Shown one piece after another: positions 48,254-57,691 of a stretch of 64,000 bases of DNA. Positions within the stretch are counted from its first letter, which is position 1, and each line of letters begins with the position of its first letter. The notes below the pieces were generated by a model. The model was not told the origin of the DNA, searched no databases, and saw only the letters and a list, made by a program, of their open reading frames with translations. Both the position numbers and the translations under genes were made by a program. Origin of the DNA: Candidatus Streptomyces philanthi (GTDB lineage: Bacteria > Actinomycetota > Actinomycetes > Streptomycetales > Streptomycetaceae); assembly GCA_018114805.1 (NCBI GenBank), contig CP073042.1:4216001-4280000 (forward strand). Reading direction: 5' to 3'.

Positions 48254-49473
48254 CTACACGCCACCCCACTCCGCGAACTGCCGCAGCGGGTCGGCGGCAC
48301 GTTGGCGGGCCCGTAGGAGGGTGCCGACGGTCTGGTGCACGTCGGGGTGGTAGCGGGTCAACTGTGGCGCTGCTTGGCGGGGGCTTGGAGCAACGAGTCC
48401 AGGGCCGCCTCGTGTCGAGCGGTCCACGCTTCCGCCACGGCCTTGCGAATCAGGAAGCCCGCAACCCTGGTCGGCTGGTACGTCGCCGGGAGGCGTACCT
48501 CCGAGGCGACCCGCACAGCCGTCTCGTGGTCGTCCTGGAGGAGGGCGACGTCCAACCTTCCCAGCGAGACGTTGAGTTCCCCGAAGGCCAGGGCGTAGCT
48601 GGTGCCGGGCGGGTCCTGCGCCGCGTCGGCCCGCTCGCCGGCCGCCACGACCTCGGCCGCCTGCTCAAGCCAGTCGCTCGCCGCGGACTTCCGCTGCTGC
48701 ACGGCCGACAAGGCCGAGGCGCGCAACAGCAGCGTGCCGCGTACCGCCGAGGCCTGTGGGTCGCCGTCCTCTTCGAGGTCGCCCAGTGCCTGCTTGACCA
48801 GGGCCACGCCTCGGTCGGGGCGCGACGCCTCCGCATGCGTGATCACGGCGCGTTCGTACCGCTCGACGGCCACCTGGCGCGGATCGCCCGAGTTGCGGAG
48901 CGGCGGCCATGCGGGCGAGGGCGAGCCGGGCGAGGTCCATGTAGCCGAGTCGGTACGCCAGGATGGCCGTGGTCCGAGCCACCTCCGCCTGGAGGTAGTG
49001 CGCGCGCTCCCGTGCCGTGCCGGGCGCGGTGTGGGTCTGCACGGCGAGCGTGGTCGCCGCGATCGCCTCGGGAAGCCCTCGGTGACCTGGGCGAACTCGC
49101 CCTTCGCGCGCAACCGGGAGAGCTCCGAGACCCGCCCGGCCACCGCGTCGAGGGAGTCCTGCGGCATGTCGTCGTCCGGCGGGATGTCCCATGCGTCGAG
49201 CGCGCTGCTGATCGCGGCGAGCAACCGGTCGAGCTGCTCCTTCTGGAGCATGTGGACGTATGGCTGCCCGTGCAACACGGAAAGGGTTCCCCCGAGGGCC
49301 CGTGCGACGGCTGCCAGAACCGAGGGGCTGGGGGGTTGTTCTCCGTTTTCCACGCGGGAGGGTTGACTCGTCGAGACGTGCGAACGCTGGCTGAGTTGGG
49401 CCAGCGTGTAGTCGCGGATGAGCCGGAATTCGCGGATGCGGGTACCTGTGTGCTTGTCTTGGACGTCGGGCAT
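48254..49473 (-). pseudogene. XRE-family regulator, three frame changes
   Basis: ATG 49473, GGGGAG upstream. HTH: GTRIREFRLIRDYTLAQLSQRSHVSTSQPSRVENGEQ. The frame is lost near 49075 (LPEAIAATTLAVQTHTAPG ... YLQAEVARTTAILAYRLGYMDLARLALARMAAA is in another frame) and regained near 48890 (RNSGDPRQVAVERYERAVITHAEASR). A further shift near 48360 hides the ending LTRYHPDVHQTVGTLLRARQRAADPLRQFAEW, which stops at 48254-48256. A long open frame to 48358 exists only because the first two shifts compensate. Confidence 0.8.
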
Positions 49474-49606
49474 GCTGACTCCCCATTGCGTACTGACACT
49501 GGCAATGTACGCCGGGTGGAGGCCCGGTTGTACGGCTTCGCGAGGCTGTCCCCGAGCGCACCCGGATCACCCCCGCGCTCCCCGCCCCACCCACCGTCAC
49601 CCCCCG

Positions 49607-50161
49607 TCAGCACAGGGCGTGTCGACCCACGGCGACGGGAGAGGGGTTCGGGGGAGGAGGGTTAGGGGCGGGAGGTGAGGGGACAGGGAGCCCGCTGGGG
49701 GCGTCGTCGTGGGTGGTGAGCCGGGTGGTGAGTTCGGTGAGCCCCCGGGCCAGGGCGCGGCGTTCGGGGGCGGCCATGCCGTGGATGGCTTCGTGGAGCA
49801 TGTTCTCGCGCTCCTCGCGGACGCGCCGGAGGTGGCTGCGGCCCGCCGCGCTGAGCCTCAGCGCGAACTCGCGCCCGTTGTCGGGGCAGGGGAGGCGTTC
49901 CAGGAAGCCGAGGGTCTGCAGCCGGTCGCACATGCAGCTGACGTTCGGTGGCGAGGAGGCCAGCAGGTGGCACAGCGTGCGCATCCGCATGCCGTCCTGC
50001 CGGTCGACGACGTACATCAGTCGCAACTGCGAGACGGACGCGGGCGCGGTGGCGTCTCTCGCGCGTTCCCACACGACGTCGAGGAGTTCGGCGATGCCGC
50101 TGACGGCATCGGTGGTCTCCGAACAGCAGGTGCTGTCGAGGTCGGCGTCTGGCGCGGGCAT
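49607..50161 (-). CDS. MarR-family regulator
   Basis: 184 residues: winged helix with VSQLRLMYVVDRQDGMRMRTLCHLLASSPPNVSCMCDRLQTLGFLERLPCPDNGREFALRLSAAGR, a normal MarR core. A Pro-rich tail follows. Two Cys near the N-terminus (STCCSE). Fourth gene of the run PP2C, B12-binding, STAS, MarR, 50 bases after STAS. Intact. Confidence 0.88.
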   Translation of the reverse strand: MPAPDADLDSTCCSETTDAVSGIAELLDVVWERARDATAPASVSQLRLMYVVDRQDGMRMRTLCHLLASSPPNVSCMCDRLQTLGFLERLPCPDNGREFALRLSAAGRSHLRRVREERENMLHEAIHGMAAPERRALARGLTELTTRLTTHDDAPSGLPVPSPPAPNPPPPNPSPVAVGRHALC

Positions 50162-50211
50162 GGCTCCCCGTCGGCTGGTGCTTGCGCCCGGTGGTGGACC
50201 CGGGTAGTAGC

Positions 50212-50643
50212 TCAGGTGCTGCTGTGGGGCCCGGTGGGGCGAGCCGATCTCGATTCCGCCTCGGTCGCGAGGGGTGATGCCGGGACCTGGTGCGGGGTCG
50301 CGGCGCCGGCGGGGGGCGGTGCCGTGAAGTGTTCGAGCGTACCGGTGATGGTGAGGAGCCGGTCCAGTTTCGGAGGCCGGTCGTCCAGGTGCAGGCGCAC
50401 CCCCGCCGCGGTCGCGCGGCGGTGGATCATCAGCAGGGCCGACAGGCCCGTGGAGTCGATGACGCCGACCCGGGCGAAGGACAGCAGCAGGCTGTTCAGG
50501 TCGCTCCGGGCCCCGAGGCGGGTGGTGGCCTCCTCCAGGAGGAGGCCTGCGCTGTCGTAGTCGAGGTCCCCGGTGATCTCGATGCGGACGCCGTCCTCGG
50601 CTTCGACCGTGGCCAGGCGCAGGGTGGGTGGCAGGGTGGTCAT
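50212..50643 (-). CDS. STAS-domain anti-sigma factor antagonist
   Basis: 143 residues. STAS fold with VRIEITGDLDYDSAGLLLEEA and the phosphorylatable serine in VGVIDSTGLSALLMIHR. A disordered Pro/Thr tail follows. In RsbV/BldG-type partner switching the serine is phosphorylated by a kinase and dephosphorylated by a PP2C such as the one encoded upstream. Its ATG overlaps the stop of the B12-binding gene (ATGA). Confidence 0.9.
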   Translation of the reverse strand: MTTLPPTLRLATVEAEDGVRIEITGDLDYDSAGLLLEEATTRLGARSDLNSLLLSFARVGVIDSTGLSALLMIHRRATAAGVRLHLDDRPPKLDRLLTITGTLEHFTAPPPAGAATPHQVPASPLATEAESRSARPTGPHSST

Positions 50644-51726
50644 GCGTGTCGTCCGGCGTCGGTGGGGGAGTCGGTGGTCAGGGTCTGGGAGCCGCGCTCC
50701 AGCAGGTGGACGGCCCGGGGGAAGTCCTTCAGCTCACGGGCGAAGAGGCCGAGGGCGGCCGGCAGGGACCGCGTGGGCACTCCGCGCGCCGCCAGGATCT
50801 GTTCGGTCCAGGTGAGGAACCGTACGAACAGGTCCTCGTCGCCGAGGTAGAGGGCCGTGCCGAGGAACTCCACAATGTGCGCGAGGTCTTCGGCCGTGCG
50901 CTCCCGCTGGGCCTCGTCGTACTCCCATCAGGGGAAGGGCGTCCTCCAACGCGTGGAAGACGGCCCGTACGAGAGCGTCACTGTTGCGGACAACCATCGT
51001 GTACTCCTGGTCGGCCAGGTGCGGTAGGTCGTCCATCTGCTGATGGTCGGGCCGGGGTTGCGGGAGCGGCCCCATGGCCAGGATGTCGGCGGCGGTACGG
51101 GCGTCGGGTGCCCATGCCTGGGCGCCCAGCAGGTGTGCGTACCGGCTGTCCGGGCCGAACGCGGCACCGCCGACCAAGTACTGGCACGCCCACGGCCTGG
51201 CACGCGGTGATCGCCGCGTGCGCGGTGGGCAGCCGGGTGGCGATGGAGCTGGAGAGCGCGACCGCGTCGGCGTGGGTGTGGTGCAGGCGCGAGGAGGGGA
51301 CCTGGGCGCCGAGGTAGTCGACCTGCCAGCCGCGCAGCGTCAACACCTCCGCGACCAGGCGGGCGGGCAGCGCGTGCCATTCGCCGTCGACGCAGGCTAC
51401 CGTGACCCGGCCCCGGTGCGCGGTCCCGCGCGCGGCGGGGTGCGTGGCGAGCGCCGCGACCACGCGTTCGTTGATGGCTGTGCCGGCGTGTCCTGGGCGA
51501 CGCTGATCCGGGCGGCGGCCCACTCCTCACCGACCTTGCCCTGCACCGAGGCGATGACGTCCAGGAGGACGGACTCGGGGTCGACGCCCTCGTCCAGGGC
51601 GCCCATGACGACCTCGGTGGCCGCGTGCTCGTCCTTGGCCGTCACGCTCTCCCACAGCCGGTCGGCCAGTTCGTCGAGGTGGGTGTCGCGGGGGAGCCGG
51701 GAGGGGGTGTTCGTGCTCGTGCTCAT
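50640..51726 (-). pseudogene. Cobalamin (B12)-binding domain protein, broken
   Basis: ATG 51726 overlaps the PP2C stop. The N-terminal helical B12-binding-2 region is DELADRLWESVTAKDEHAATEVV to KVGEEWAAARISVAQ. After a frame change near 51505 comes the Rossmann part RVTVACVDGEWHALPARLVAEVL, RGWQVDYLGAQVPSSRL, with His of EWHALP as the probable cobalt ligand. Another change near 51180 leads to GGAAFGPDSRYAHLLGAQAW. A last one near 50930 leads to a helical C-terminus ending at 50640. At least three indels. The design (sensor beside STAS and PP2C) suggests a B12-based stress or light sensor. Confidence 0.8.
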
Positions 51727-53405
51727 GCGGTGTACCTGCCCTGGGTGTGTCCGCCCACCGCGCTCAGGTGGTGAGTGCGGGGCGCCGAGATGGCGACCAC
51801 GGCCATGTCGTCGTGGCGGCGCTGCCCGAGCCACTGGGAGGCCAGCATCTGGAGGTGCTCCACGACGCCCTCCGAGGGCATCCCGGCGCATTCGGACAGG
51901 GCTCGTCTGAGGCGTTCCTCGCCGAACTGTGTGTCGCCCATCGGGCCGCCCTTTGCCTCAGTGAAGCCGTCGGTGTAGAGGATGCAGGTCTCCCCGGGGG
52001 GAGAGGGTAACCGCCACGGTACGGGCCGGGACCTCCGGCACCACCCCGACCAGGGTGCCGCGGGTGTCGACCTCCTCCACTGTCCCGTCCGCCCGGATGA
52101 TCAGCGGACTGGGGTGGCCGGCGCTGGTCAGCCTCACCTCGACGCCGTTGCCCTCGCGGACGGCGGAGGCCAGCACCAGCGTGGCGAAACGGGTGTGATG
52201 GGAGTTCAGCAGCGCGGTGTTCAGCAGGGTGAGCATCCGCTGGTGGTCGTCGGCCATGGTGAGCAGGGTGTTACGGATCTTGCCGGTGAGGACGGCGGCT
52301 TCGAGGCCCTTCCCGCAGACGTCCCCGAGGGCGACGAGGGAGGGTTGGCCCTCCACGGCGGCGGGGTGCACGTCGTAGAAGTCCCCGCCGATCCGCTCGT
52401 GATCCGGGGAGGCGCGGTAGCCGCCGGCGAAGTCTACCCCGGAGACCTGACGCAGCGTCGGCGGCAGCAGCTCCCGCATCAACACCTCGGTGATGCCCGC
52501 CTGCTCCGCGTACAGGCGGGCCGCGGACATGGCCGCGCCGGAGCGGGTGGCGAAGAGGCGGGCGAAGACCTCCTCCTCGTCGGTGAAGGAGGCGCTGCCC
52601 ACCTTGCGGAGCAACACCAGGGCCCCCGCGGGAACGCCGTGCCCGGGCAGCGGGGTGATGACGATCGAGCCGACCGGGCCGAACCCGGCCGGGATCATCC
52701 AGTCCGGGGCCGAGGCGGGGTCGATCCACCGGGAGGGCACCGGGGGGAAGCCGCGCAGCGCCTCACCGAGGCCGGCAACGTCCTCGGGCTCCACCTCCTC
52801 CTGCGACGTGCGGGGGAGTCGCCGCGCAGGCAGGTCACCACAGGCAGCCGGTGGCCCCGGGACGGCGCGATGGCCAGCGCGGCGTCGGCGAGGTGCTCGG
52901 CGGCCATCCGCGCGGTCACCTCCATGCAGCGCCCCAGGTTGAGGCTGGCGAGCAACAGGCTGGACGCCTTCGCCAGGAACGCGGTCCGCTCGCGCTGCGT
53001 GCGGAGCGCTTCGCGGGCGAGTCGGTGGTTGGTGTCGTCCACCAGCCACCACGCGACCGTGCCGTCGGCGCACAGCGTGGAGTGGGCCTCGAAGTGGAGC
53101 CCGTCGATCTCGCCGGACGCCGGGGCCGGTGCCTCCGGCCCCTGCTCACCCCGCGCGTCGGGCGCGGTCACCGCCCGGTGAGCCGCGGCCAGCCAGCCCG
53201 GGGCCACGTCGGTCAGGCGTGAGCCAGGATGGGCCGCGGGCAGCAGCGCCCGAGCCGCGTCGTTGTGCTGGACGAGGGTGCCCGACCCGTCAGCGACCAG
53301 TACCGGGTACGGGGCCTGGGCCCATGGGAAGTTCGGCTCCGCGTGCGTGACGGTGTCCGCTTGGGTGGAGACCACATTGGAGGACCCGCTGGGCGAATCC
53401 CTCAC
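51723..53405 (-). pseudogene. PAS + SpoIIE-type PP2C phosphatase, two frameshifts
   Basis: PAS-like N-terminus (QAPYPVLVADGSGTLVQHNDAARALL, then WWLVDDTNHRLAREALRTQRERTAFLAKASSLL), GAF-like middle, and PP2C domain with GGDFYDVHP and LGDVCGKGLEAAVLTGKIR metal sites. The frame shifts near 52815 (after VTCLRGD) and by an extra C near 51995, just before the conserved CILYTDGFTEA. The rest, EERLRRALSECAG ... HDDMAVVAIS, ends at 51723. GTG 53405 is a tentative start. It would dephosphorylate the STAS protein. Confidence 0.82.
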
Positions 53406-54183
53406 CTCGTCAACTCGAACGGAATCATTGCCTTCTGGAAACCATCCCCCACGGGCCGGCGCGCTGACAAGCCACGCCCTCGCCCTCCCGTGATCCGCAC
53501 ACCTGTGAACGCGGCGTGCGCGTCGGTGACCACCGAGTGGCGCGTACGGGCCAGTCCAAACCGAGGGGGCCGTGGGCGACCCGGACCTGAGGGGTCGTGG
53601 GCGACCCGACCAGAGGGGCCGTGGGTAACCTGATGTCCCCGGTCGCCGCCGCGGCTGGTGGGGGTGCGCGCTGGCGTGCGCGGACCGCATCGTCGGCCCC
53701 GCCCCGTCAGCCATGCCCGGCTCGGGCGGCTGCCCGGGGGTGAGCGTGCTCGACCCGCTCCCGCCCCCGGGCCGGCAGGGCCCCACCCGGGGCCGAAACC
53801 GGGGCGTTTGGCGCTCTCCGGGCGTCCCCGGAACCGCACCCGCGAGAAAGTTCGTGAAATCCTTCACATGAAAAAGGTCCCGGTGAGGGCCTCGAAGGCG
53901 CCCCCGGGGCCGGTTCTTGGCGGTGCGGACACCCGATGTCGGACCGCCCTGTTTCAGCCGAGTTAAACGTGAGATACGGACCGCCCGCGGGCGGCGCTTA
54001 TTTACTCTAGAGTAGCGCCACAGGCCCTGATCAGTGGGGATGAGTAACGCTCCGGCCCGCCCTCCGGTTCCCCGGAGGTCGTATGGGATCGGTCACGAGG
54101 GCCGCGGAGTGTAACAGAGCCAGTTGCCCTTCTTGTGAAGGGGCTCACGAGCAACCCCCCTGGGGGTGCTGGATACTCGAATC
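53406..54183. other. Intergenic region upstream of ndh
   Basis: 778 bases. The left part is GC-rich with three near-copies of GGGGCCGTGGG-type sequence near 53570-53625 and no convincing gene. TACTCTAGAGTA at 54003-54014 is a 12-bp palindrome in an AT-rich patch (TTATTTACTCTAGAGTA), probably part of the ndh promoter. Confidence 0.5.
54133..54150. promoter_or_regulatory. Rex-like operator upstream of ndh
   Basis: TTGTGAAGGGGCTCACGA matches the Rex consensus TTGTGA-N6-TCACAA at all but one position. It lies 34 bases upstream of the ndh ATG. Rex control of ndh by NADH/NAD ratio is established in Streptomyces, so the match is functional by analogy. Confidence 0.7.
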
Positions 54184-55581
54184 ATGAGCACCACGGAGCG
54201 TCCCCGAATCCTCGTTGTAGGCGGTGGGTACGTAGGTCTGTACGCGGCACGCCGCATCCTGAAGAAGATGCGGTACGGCGAGGCGACCGTCACGGTCGTC
54301 GACCCCCGGTCGTACATGACCTACCAGCCCTTCCTTCCCGAAGCTGCCGCCGGCAGCATCTCCCCGCGCCACGTCGTGGTTCCGCTGCGACGCGTGCTCC
54401 CGAAGGCGGAGCTCCTCACGGGCCGCGTCACGACCATCGACCAGGACCGCAAGGTCGCCACGTTCGCGCCGCTGGTCGGCGAGGCGTACGAGCTGCCCTT
54501 CGACTACCTCGTCATCGCGCTCGGCGCGGTCTCCCGCACCTTCCCGATCCCCGGCCTGGCCGAGAACGGCATCGGCATGAAGGGCGTGGAGGAGGCCATC
54601 GGCCTGCGGAACCACGTCCTGGAGCAGCTCGACAAGGCCGACTCGACGACCGACGAGGAGATCCGCCGCAAGGCGCTCACCTTCGTCTTCATCGGTGGCG
54701 GGTTCGCCGGCGCCGAGACCGTCGGCGAGGTCGAGGACATGGCCCGGGACGCGGCCAAGTACTACCCGAACGTCAAGCGCGAGGACATGCGCTTCGTGCT
54801 GGTGGACGTCGCCGACAAGATCCTCCCCGAGGTCGGCCCGAAGCTCGGTGCCTGGTGCAAGGAGCACCTGGAGAGCCGGGGCGTCGAGGTCTACCTCAAG
54901 ACCGGCATGGACTCCTGCGTCGACGGCCACGTGGTGCTCAACAACGGCCTGGAGGTGCACACCAGCACCATCGTGTGGACCGCCGGCGTCAAGCCCAACC
55001 CGGCGCTGGCCCGCTTCGACCTGCCGCTGGGCCCGCGCGGGCACGTGGACACCGCCGCCACCCTCCAGGTGCAGGGCAGCGACTACATCTGGGCCGCCGG
55101 CGACAACGCGCAGATCCCCGACCTCGTGGGGCGCGCGGCCGGCAACGAGAACGCCTGGTGCCCGCCGAACGCGCAGCACGCGCTGCGGCAGGCCAAGGTC
55201 CTCGGCGACAACGTGATCTCGGGCATGCGGGGCTTCCCGCAGCGCGAGTACAAGCACGCCAACAAGGGTGCGGTGGCGGGCCTCGGCCTCCACAAGGGCG
55301 TCGCGATGATCGTCATGGGCAAGATGAAGATCAAGCTCAAGGGCCGGCTCGCCTGGTACATGCACCGTGGCTACCACGGCATGGCCATGCCGACCTTCAA
55401 CCGCAAGATCCGCGTGTTCGCCGACTGGACGCTCGGGATGTTCCTCAAGCGCGAGGTCGTCTCGCTGGGCGCCATCGAGAACCCGCGCGAGGAGTTCTAC
55501 GAGGCGGCGTCCCCCGTCTCGGCCCGCGCCGCCGCGCCGGCGGACAAGGACGACGCCAAGGCCGCCAAGGCCAAGGCGTAG
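54184..55581 (+). CDS. ndh: Type II NADH dehydrogenase
   Basis: 465 residues. FAD site RILVVGGGYVGLYAARRILKK, NADH site TFVFIGGGFAGAETVGEVEDMA, and YIWAAGDNAQIPD. The C-terminal region is amphipathic (GRLAWYMHRGYHGMAMPTFNRKIRVFADWTLGMFLKRE) for membrane attachment. Non-proton-pumping transfer of electrons from NADH to menaquinone. ATG at 54184 is preferred over an upstream in-frame codon. A Rex-like box precedes it. Confidence 0.95.
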   Translation: MSTTERPRILVVGGGYVGLYAARRILKKMRYGEATVTVVDPRSYMTYQPFLPEAAAGSISPRHVVVPLRRVLPKAELLTGRVTTIDQDRKVATFAPLVGEAYELPFDYLVIALGAVSRTFPIPGLAENGIGMKGVEEAIGLRNHVLEQLDKADSTTDEEIRRKALTFVFIGGGFAGAETVGEVEDMARDAAKYYPNVKREDMRFVLVDVADKILPEVGPKLGAWCKEHLESRGVEVYLKTGMDSCVDGHVVLNNGLEVHTSTIVWTAGVKPNPALARFDLPLGPRGHVDTAATLQVQGSDYIWAAGDNAQIPDLVGRAAGNENAWCPPNAQHALRQAKVLGDNVISGMRGFPQREYKHANKGAVAGLGLHKGVAMIVMGKMKIKLKGRLAWYMHRGYHGMAMPTFNRKIRVFADWTLGMFLKREVVSLGAIENPREEFYEAASPVSARAAAPADKDDAKAAKAKA

Positions 55582-56135
55582 CGACCTGGTCGCCGAAGCC
55601 CGTTCGTACGGGCTTCCCCGCCGGCCGCACACCGAGCGGGCCGCCAGGCCCGCGACCAGCGTCGAGGGCGTCCACCAATCCGTGGGGTGGGCGCCCTCGA
55701 CGCGTGCGCGCGTTCCACGGGCGGCAGACGTACCGGCTCACGGCACGGGACCCGCGCGGTCGGGCGCGCGGGGTGCTCGCGGTCAGACCCGGCGGGCGCG
55801 GGACGCGAGGCGGTCGGCGAGCGCGCTGACGAGGTCGCGTAGTTCGGCGGGGCGCACGGCGACCGGGGCTCTCCCGGCCCGTCCCCGGCCGCGCCTCGGC
55901 GTCACCGCGCCGTCCCGGCACCGTCACAGCGCCTCGGCGTCACCGCACCGCCCCGCCCCGCACCATCACAGCGCCCCAACGTCGGGCCCGCGCCCGGCCG
56001 GGCAGCTGGGTGATTTTGCCGTTTCCTCAACCGCGCGCGGGACTGTCGCACGGGCAATCGGTGTTTTACGTGGCAGGTGAATCTTTCTGAGGTGCACCGA
56101 CACGACATCACCGCGTCTCCCTGGAGGTGTGCGAC
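55582..56135. other. Intergenic region between ndh and cfa with direct repeats
   Basis: 554 bases without a gene. Besides the hairpin at 55659-55703, GCGCCTCGGCGTCACCGC occurs at 55891 and 55929 with a period of 38 bases, the units continuing to CACAGCGCC near 55972. The last 100 bases are less GC-rich and lead into GGAGG at 56123. Confidence 0.5.
55659..55703 (+). terminator. Long hairpin terminator after ndh
   Basis: GCGTCGAGGGCG (55659-55670) and CGCCCTCGACGC (55692-55703) are perfect 12-bp arms, extended inward by CCACC/GGTGG. It lies 77 bases after the ndh stop; no T-run. Confidence 0.65.
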
Positions 56136-57564
56136 ATGGCCGATGCCGCTGGACGGCTCTCCGCGCTCGCTGAGGAGGTCCTCGGGACCCCGTTCCCGGT
56201 CCGCATCCGGGCCTGGGACGGCAGCGAGGCGGGGCCCCCGCCCGGCCCGTCCCCCGACACGGGAGACACCGGAAACCCCGGAGACACCGGAGACACAGCG
56301 GCCGCGGCGGCCGCCTCCGTGAAGCTGCCGACGCTGGTGGTGCGCAACCGCAGGGCCGTCCGCAGACTGCTGTGGCAACCGAGCGAACTCGGCCTCGCCC
56401 GTGGCTGGGTGGCCGGCTACCTGGACATCGACGGCGATCTGTACAGCGGCCCTCGACCTGCTCTCCGGGGTGCTGTGGGAGCGCGGCGAGGAGGCCGAGT
56501 CGCGGCGCGGCCTGCGCTTCGCGCTGAGCGCGGCCCGCGACCCCCGGCTGCGCTCCGCCGCCCGCGACCTGCTCGCCGTCGCCGGCCCGTGGCCGCTCCC
56601 CAAGCCACCCGCCGAGGAGGTCCGCGCGCGTCGCGGCCCGCTGCACACCCTGCGCCGGGACCGGGCCGCCATCAGCCACCACTACGACGTCGGCAACGAC
56701 TTCTACGAGCTGGTCCTCGGCCCGTCCATGGTCTACTCTTGCGCCTACTGGCCCGCCCCCGACGCCGCTTCCGGGCCCGCCGCGTCCCACGCCGCGGACG
56801 CGGATCTGACGCGGGCCCAGCGCGACAAGCTCGCCCTGGTCTGTCGCAAGCTGGGCCTGGAGCCCGGGCAGCGGCTGCTCGACGTGGGCTGCGGCTGGGG
56901 CTCGATGGTGCTGCACGCGGCCCGCGAGTACGGCGTACGGCCCGTCGGCATCACGCTCTCCCAGGAGCAGGCCGAGTACGCCCGCAAGCGGGTCGCCGAC
57001 GCGGGGCTCACCGACCGGGTCGAGATCCGGGTCCAGGACTACCGCCGGGTGAGCGACGGTCCGTACGACGCGATCTCCTCCATAGGCATGGCCGAGCACG
57101 TGGGCGCCGTGCGGTACGGGGAGTACGCGGCGCTGCTGTACGGGCTGCTGCGGCCCGGCGGGCGGCTGCTCAACCACCAGATCGCCCGGCCGCCGCAGCG
57201 GCACGAGGACGCCTACCGGGTGGACGAGTTCATCGACCGCTACGTCTTCCCGGACGGCGAGCTGGCGCCCGTGGGGCGGACGGTGAGCCAGTTGGAGGAG
57301 GCCGGGTTCGAGGTGCGCGGCCTGGAGTCGCTCCGCGAGCACTACGCGCTGACGCTGCGGGCCTGGGTCGGCAACCTGGAGCGGAACTGGTCGCGGGCGC
57401 TCCGGTACGTCTCGCCGGGCCGGGCCCGGGTGTGGCGGCTGTACATGGCCGCCAGCGCGCTGGCCTTCGAGCGCAACCGCATCGGCGTCAATCAGGTCCT
57501 CGCCGTCCGCACCCCGGAACCCGGCACCTCCGGGCTGCCGCTGCGCACCCGCACCTGGAACTGA
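56136..57564 (+). pseudogene. cfa: Cyclopropane-fatty-acyl-phospholipid synthase, one frameshift
   Basis: ATG 56136 with GGAGG at 8 bases. The start (ADAAGRLSALAEEVLGT) leads into a DTGDTGNPGDTG repeat linker and GWVAGYLDIDGDLY. An extra base (A in TACAGCGG near 56445) then shifts the frame. AALDLLSGVLWERG and the full SAM-dependent methyltransferase follow: ISHHYDVGNDFYELVLGPSMVYSCAYW, LLDVGCGWGSMVLHAA, SIGMAEHVG. All catalytic motifs lie in the downstream frame, open from 56401. If expressed from an internal start it would lack the N-terminal domain. Confidence 0.85.
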
Positions 57565-57691
57565 CGGCTCCCTCGCCAGCCGGCCCGCCGGGCATACGCC
57601 GTACCGGGCGGGCCCGGGGCGGCGCGGGCGGGAACGGCCGGGGCGACGTGGAGTAGCCCGCCGCGCGGTACACACACCCGGGGCCCCGGGG

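Noticed and set aside
43128-49600. Prophage or integrative element covering the accessory region
   Set aside because: No integrase, transposase, tRNA attachment duplication or phage structural gene is visible; decay plus CRISPR remnants explain the region without one.
53402-53839. 145-codon minus-strand frame upstream of the PP2C gene
   Set aside because: Composition is Pro/Gly/Arg shadow type, with no ribosome site and no recognisable domain.
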